Below are positions 6,125 to 7,393 of a stretch of 7,393 nt of DNA, one piece after another. The translations under genes and the position numbers were made by a program. A model generated the notes under the pieces. That model was not told the DNA's origin. It searched no databases and saw nothing but the letters and a program-made list of their open reading frames with translations. The stretch lies in the NCBI GenBank assembly GCA_003175865.1, contig PSRF01000403.1, forward strand, positions 1 through 7,393. The letters run 5' to 3'. Positions within the stretch are counted from its first letter, which is position 1; each line of letters begins with the position of its first letter. This DNA comes from Blastocatellia bacterium. GTDB lineage: Bacteria > Acidobacteriota > Blastocatellia > Pyrinomonadales > Pyrinomonadaceae.

Positions 6125-6355
6125 ATGAGCTTTCCAATTTTGATCGAAGAATTCGTCGGCCCAAACGGTAGAGGCCATGCCATGATCTTAATGCGTGAGG
6201 ACGGTGCGTTCGAAGGACTCGTTCTTCGCACGGAGCGTGCAGCTCAGCTAGATCATGCGTGTTGGGAACATAGAATCGAGGATTACGAGGTTTGTGCAGT
6301 TTCAGAGACGCTACTGCCTGTGGAAGAAATGATTAACGAGGAACTGGGTCTTTGA
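6125..6355 (+). CDS. Small acidic protein of unknown function
   Basis: A 76-aa protein that I do not recognise. It is rich in Glu and Asp, has no signal peptide or membrane helix, and probably folds as a small alpha/beta domain: strand-like FPILIEEFVG, then HAMILMREDGAFEGLVLRT, then a helix RAAQLDHACWEHRIEDYE and an acidic C-terminal helix LPVEEMINEELGL. Two cysteines (in HACWEH and YEVCAV) are not arranged as a metal site. A good Shine-Dalgarno sequence and a sigma70-like promoter support it as a real, separately transcribed gene. It converges on korB with 80 bp between. No function can be inferred from its neighbours. Confidence 0.7.
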   Translation: MSFPILIEEFVGPNGRGHAMILMREDGAFEGLVLRTERAAQLDHACWEHRIEDYEVCAVSETLLPVEEMINEELGL

Positions 6356-6366
6356 TCTCCATCAAA
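6351..6366 (+). terminator. Weak hairpin at the end of the small gene
   Basis: TTTGAT (6351-6356) and ATCAAA (6361-6366) flank a CTCC loop and overlap the stop codon; TTGT follows. The stem is short and AT-rich. GATCAA at 6376-6381 could pair alternatively with TTGATC at 6352-6357. A terminator is possible but weakly supported. Confidence 0.25.
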
Positions 6367-6435
6367 TTGTAGAATGATCAAGCCCCAGCGATCGTTGCCT
6401 GCCCAAAATGCGGGACTGTGTACCTCCTACATCCT

Positions 6436-7317
6436 TTACATGAACTCCTCAACAAGTTCAACGAATGTCTCTTTATTCAGTCCTAGCTTTTGCCGGACCA
6501 GCGGGCCATTACTGAGAGCTACTTCCTGCTCTTCATAGGTCGGTTGTCGGTTTTGGTAGAAGACGCCTAACGGAATCCGGTCACCCCACTCGAAGGATCT
6601 CGCTAGTGCGAGCTCAACGTCGCCTGCGTCATAGCCTGGCTCCGTCTCAAGTTTGTAGATACGCTTCCGAAAGTAATCGTACGTATTAATCTTGTTGTAA
6701 GTAACGCAGGGGCTGAAGACGTCTACGAGTGAAAACCCTTTATGTGCGATCGCTCCCATGAACAAATCCGCAAGATGTTTGTTCTCGCCTGAGAAACCGC
6801 GCGCTACATAGGTTGCGCCCGAGACAAGCGCCAGGGCGATAGGGTTAATCGGCAGTTCAAAATTACCCGCAGGTGTCGACTTGGTTCGCACCTCTTTCAT
6901 CGTTGTGGGAGAGGCTTGACCAGTCGTCAATCCATAGATCTGATTGTTCATTACGATGTAGGTCAAGTCCAGATTGCGGCGCATAGCGTGAATGAAATGT
7001 CCCACTCCGATTCCATATCCATCGCCATCCCCGCCAGTGATTACTACGTTTAAATCATGATTGGCGAGTTTGATTCCGGTCGCGACAGCGATAGCCCGCC
7101 CATGCAAGCTATGCACTCCATATGCATGGATGAAGCCAGGCAGGTTGGATGAACAGCCGATTCCGGAGACGACCATCAAATCTTTGGGGTTGATGCCGAG
7201 CCTTCCAGCAGCGATTTCAAGCGCTCGCAGCACTCCGAAATCACCACAGCCAGGACACCAGTCTGGTTCAACCTCGCTGGCATAGGTTTCAATTGGCAAT
7301 TCAATTACTGTAGCCAT
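6436..7317 (-). CDS. korB: 2-oxoacid:ferredoxin oxidoreductase, beta subunit (KorB-like)
   Basis: A complete 293-aa beta subunit, the usual length for the two-subunit 2-oxoglutarate/2-oxoacid:ferredoxin oxidoreductases. With the alpha subunit it oxidatively decarboxylates a 2-oxoacid with CoA, passing electrons through TPP and a 4Fe-4S cluster to ferredoxin, in the cytosol. Cluster cysteines are visible at C21 and C24 (WCPGCGDFG), C55 (SGIGCSSNLPG) and C204 (SPCVTYNK). The TPP/Mg motif is GDGDGYGIG at 96-104, with NNQIYGLTTGQ at 124-134. The TPP-side His-containing loop HSLHGRAIAVATG is at 69-81. Substrate is inferred from similarity to KorB; pyruvate or branched 2-oxoacids are not excluded. 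The ATG at 7317 has AAGGAGA at 7325-7331. The alpha-subunit gene would normally lie upstream on the same strand, beyond the right edge. Confidence 0.93.
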   Translation of the reverse strand: MATVIELPIETYASEVEPDWCPGCGDFGVLRALEIAAGRLGINPKDLMVVSGIGCSSNLPGFIHAYGVHSLHGRAIAVATGIKLANHDLNVVITGGDGDGYGIGVGHFIHAMRRNLDLTYIVMNNQIYGLTTGQASPTTMKEVRTKSTPAGNFELPINPIALALVSGATYVARGFSGENKHLADLFMGAIAHKGFSLVDVFSPCVTYNKINTYDYFRKRIYKLETEPGYDAGDVELALARSFEWGDRIPLGVFYQNRQPTYEEQEVALSNGPLVRQKLGLNKETFVELVEEFM

Positions 7318-7324
7318 TTTTGGG

Positions 7325-7331
7325 TCTCCTT
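7325..7331 (-). promoter_or_regulatory. Ribosome binding site of korB
   Basis: The minus strand reads AAGGAGA, with GGAG 8 nt before the ATG at 7317. The korB frame stays open upstream to the window edge but contains no ATG, GTG or TTG there, so this site confirms the start. Confidence 0.82.
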
Positions 7332-7337
7332 CCGAAT

Positions 7338-7367
7338 CTGGGCTCAGAGTCGACGCTGGACTCAGAG
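7338..7367. repeat. Short direct repeat upstream of korB
   Basis: CTGGGCTCAGAG at 7338-7349 and CTGGACTCAGAG at 7356-7367 match at 11 of 12 bases with an 18-bp period. On the minus strand one frame meets TGA in each copy (7362-7364 and 7344-7346), so these could be tandem stops for an upstream gene such as korA, whose coding sequence is not otherwise recognisable in the 76 bp shown. Confidence 0.5.
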
Positions 7368-7393
7368 ACCGTTGCCCAAGATCAGCAGCAAAC

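Noticed and set aside
6422..6428. AGGAGGT on the minus strand just after the korB stop, as the ribosome site of another gene.
   Set aside because: No ATG, GTG or TTG follows at a suitable distance; the nearest frame (TTG) encodes only 14 codons.

Overview
The window reads as a chromosomal segment of a Gram-negative-type soil bacterium, most likely an Acidobacteriota member (Blastocatellia-like). This is inferred from three things: an Oar-like TonB-dependent receptor with an N-terminal carboxypeptidase-regulatory domain, secreted beta-propeller proteins with DNRLRE, collagen-like and FIMAH-like modules, and a two-subunit-type 2-oxoacid:ferredoxin oxidoreductase beta subunit. No database search was possible, so the taxonomic guess is recall-based. 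No rRNA, tRNA, CRISPR array, insertion sequence or integrase was recognised.

Layout. (1) Positions 1-1265, minus strand: the N-terminal 421 codons of a TonB-dependent outer-membrane receptor that runs off the left edge. (2) 1266-1703: a divergent intergenic region with a 39-bp-period imperfect direct repeat and a 9-bp inverted repeat in the receptor leader. (3) 1704-2201, plus strand: a 165-aa cytosolic protein of unknown function, tryptophan-rich, resembling DUF1579-like proteins. (4) 2202-2545: a non-coding gap. (5) 2546-4336, plus strand: a 596-aa secreted protein made of a signal peptide, a DNRLRE-like module, 35 perfect Gly-X-Y triplets and a regular seven-repeat beta-propeller. (6) 4442-5812, plus strand: a 456-aa secreted protein with seven TolB/WD40-like repeats and a helical FIMAH-like C-terminus, followed by a strong intrinsic terminator. 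(7) 5865-6124: a gap with a good sigma70-type promoter. It leads into (8) 6125-6355, plus strand, a 76-aa protein of unknown function. (9) 6436-7317, minus strand: KorB, convergent with the small gene.

How the genes relate. The two propeller genes (2546-5812) are codirectional and 105 bp apart. Both encode exported proteins, and the only clear terminator lies after the second, so they may form one transcription unit for cell-surface or extracellular proteins. The TonB-dependent receptor is also an envelope protein but is divergent and separately controlled. KorB belongs to central carbon metabolism (2-oxoglutarate/2-oxoacid oxidation with ferredoxin) and shows no functional link to the others. 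The most unusual object is the DNRLRE-collagen-propeller protein: its 40-residue repeat spacing is nearly perfect, and blade 5 carries a six-glycine tract in place of the usual turn.
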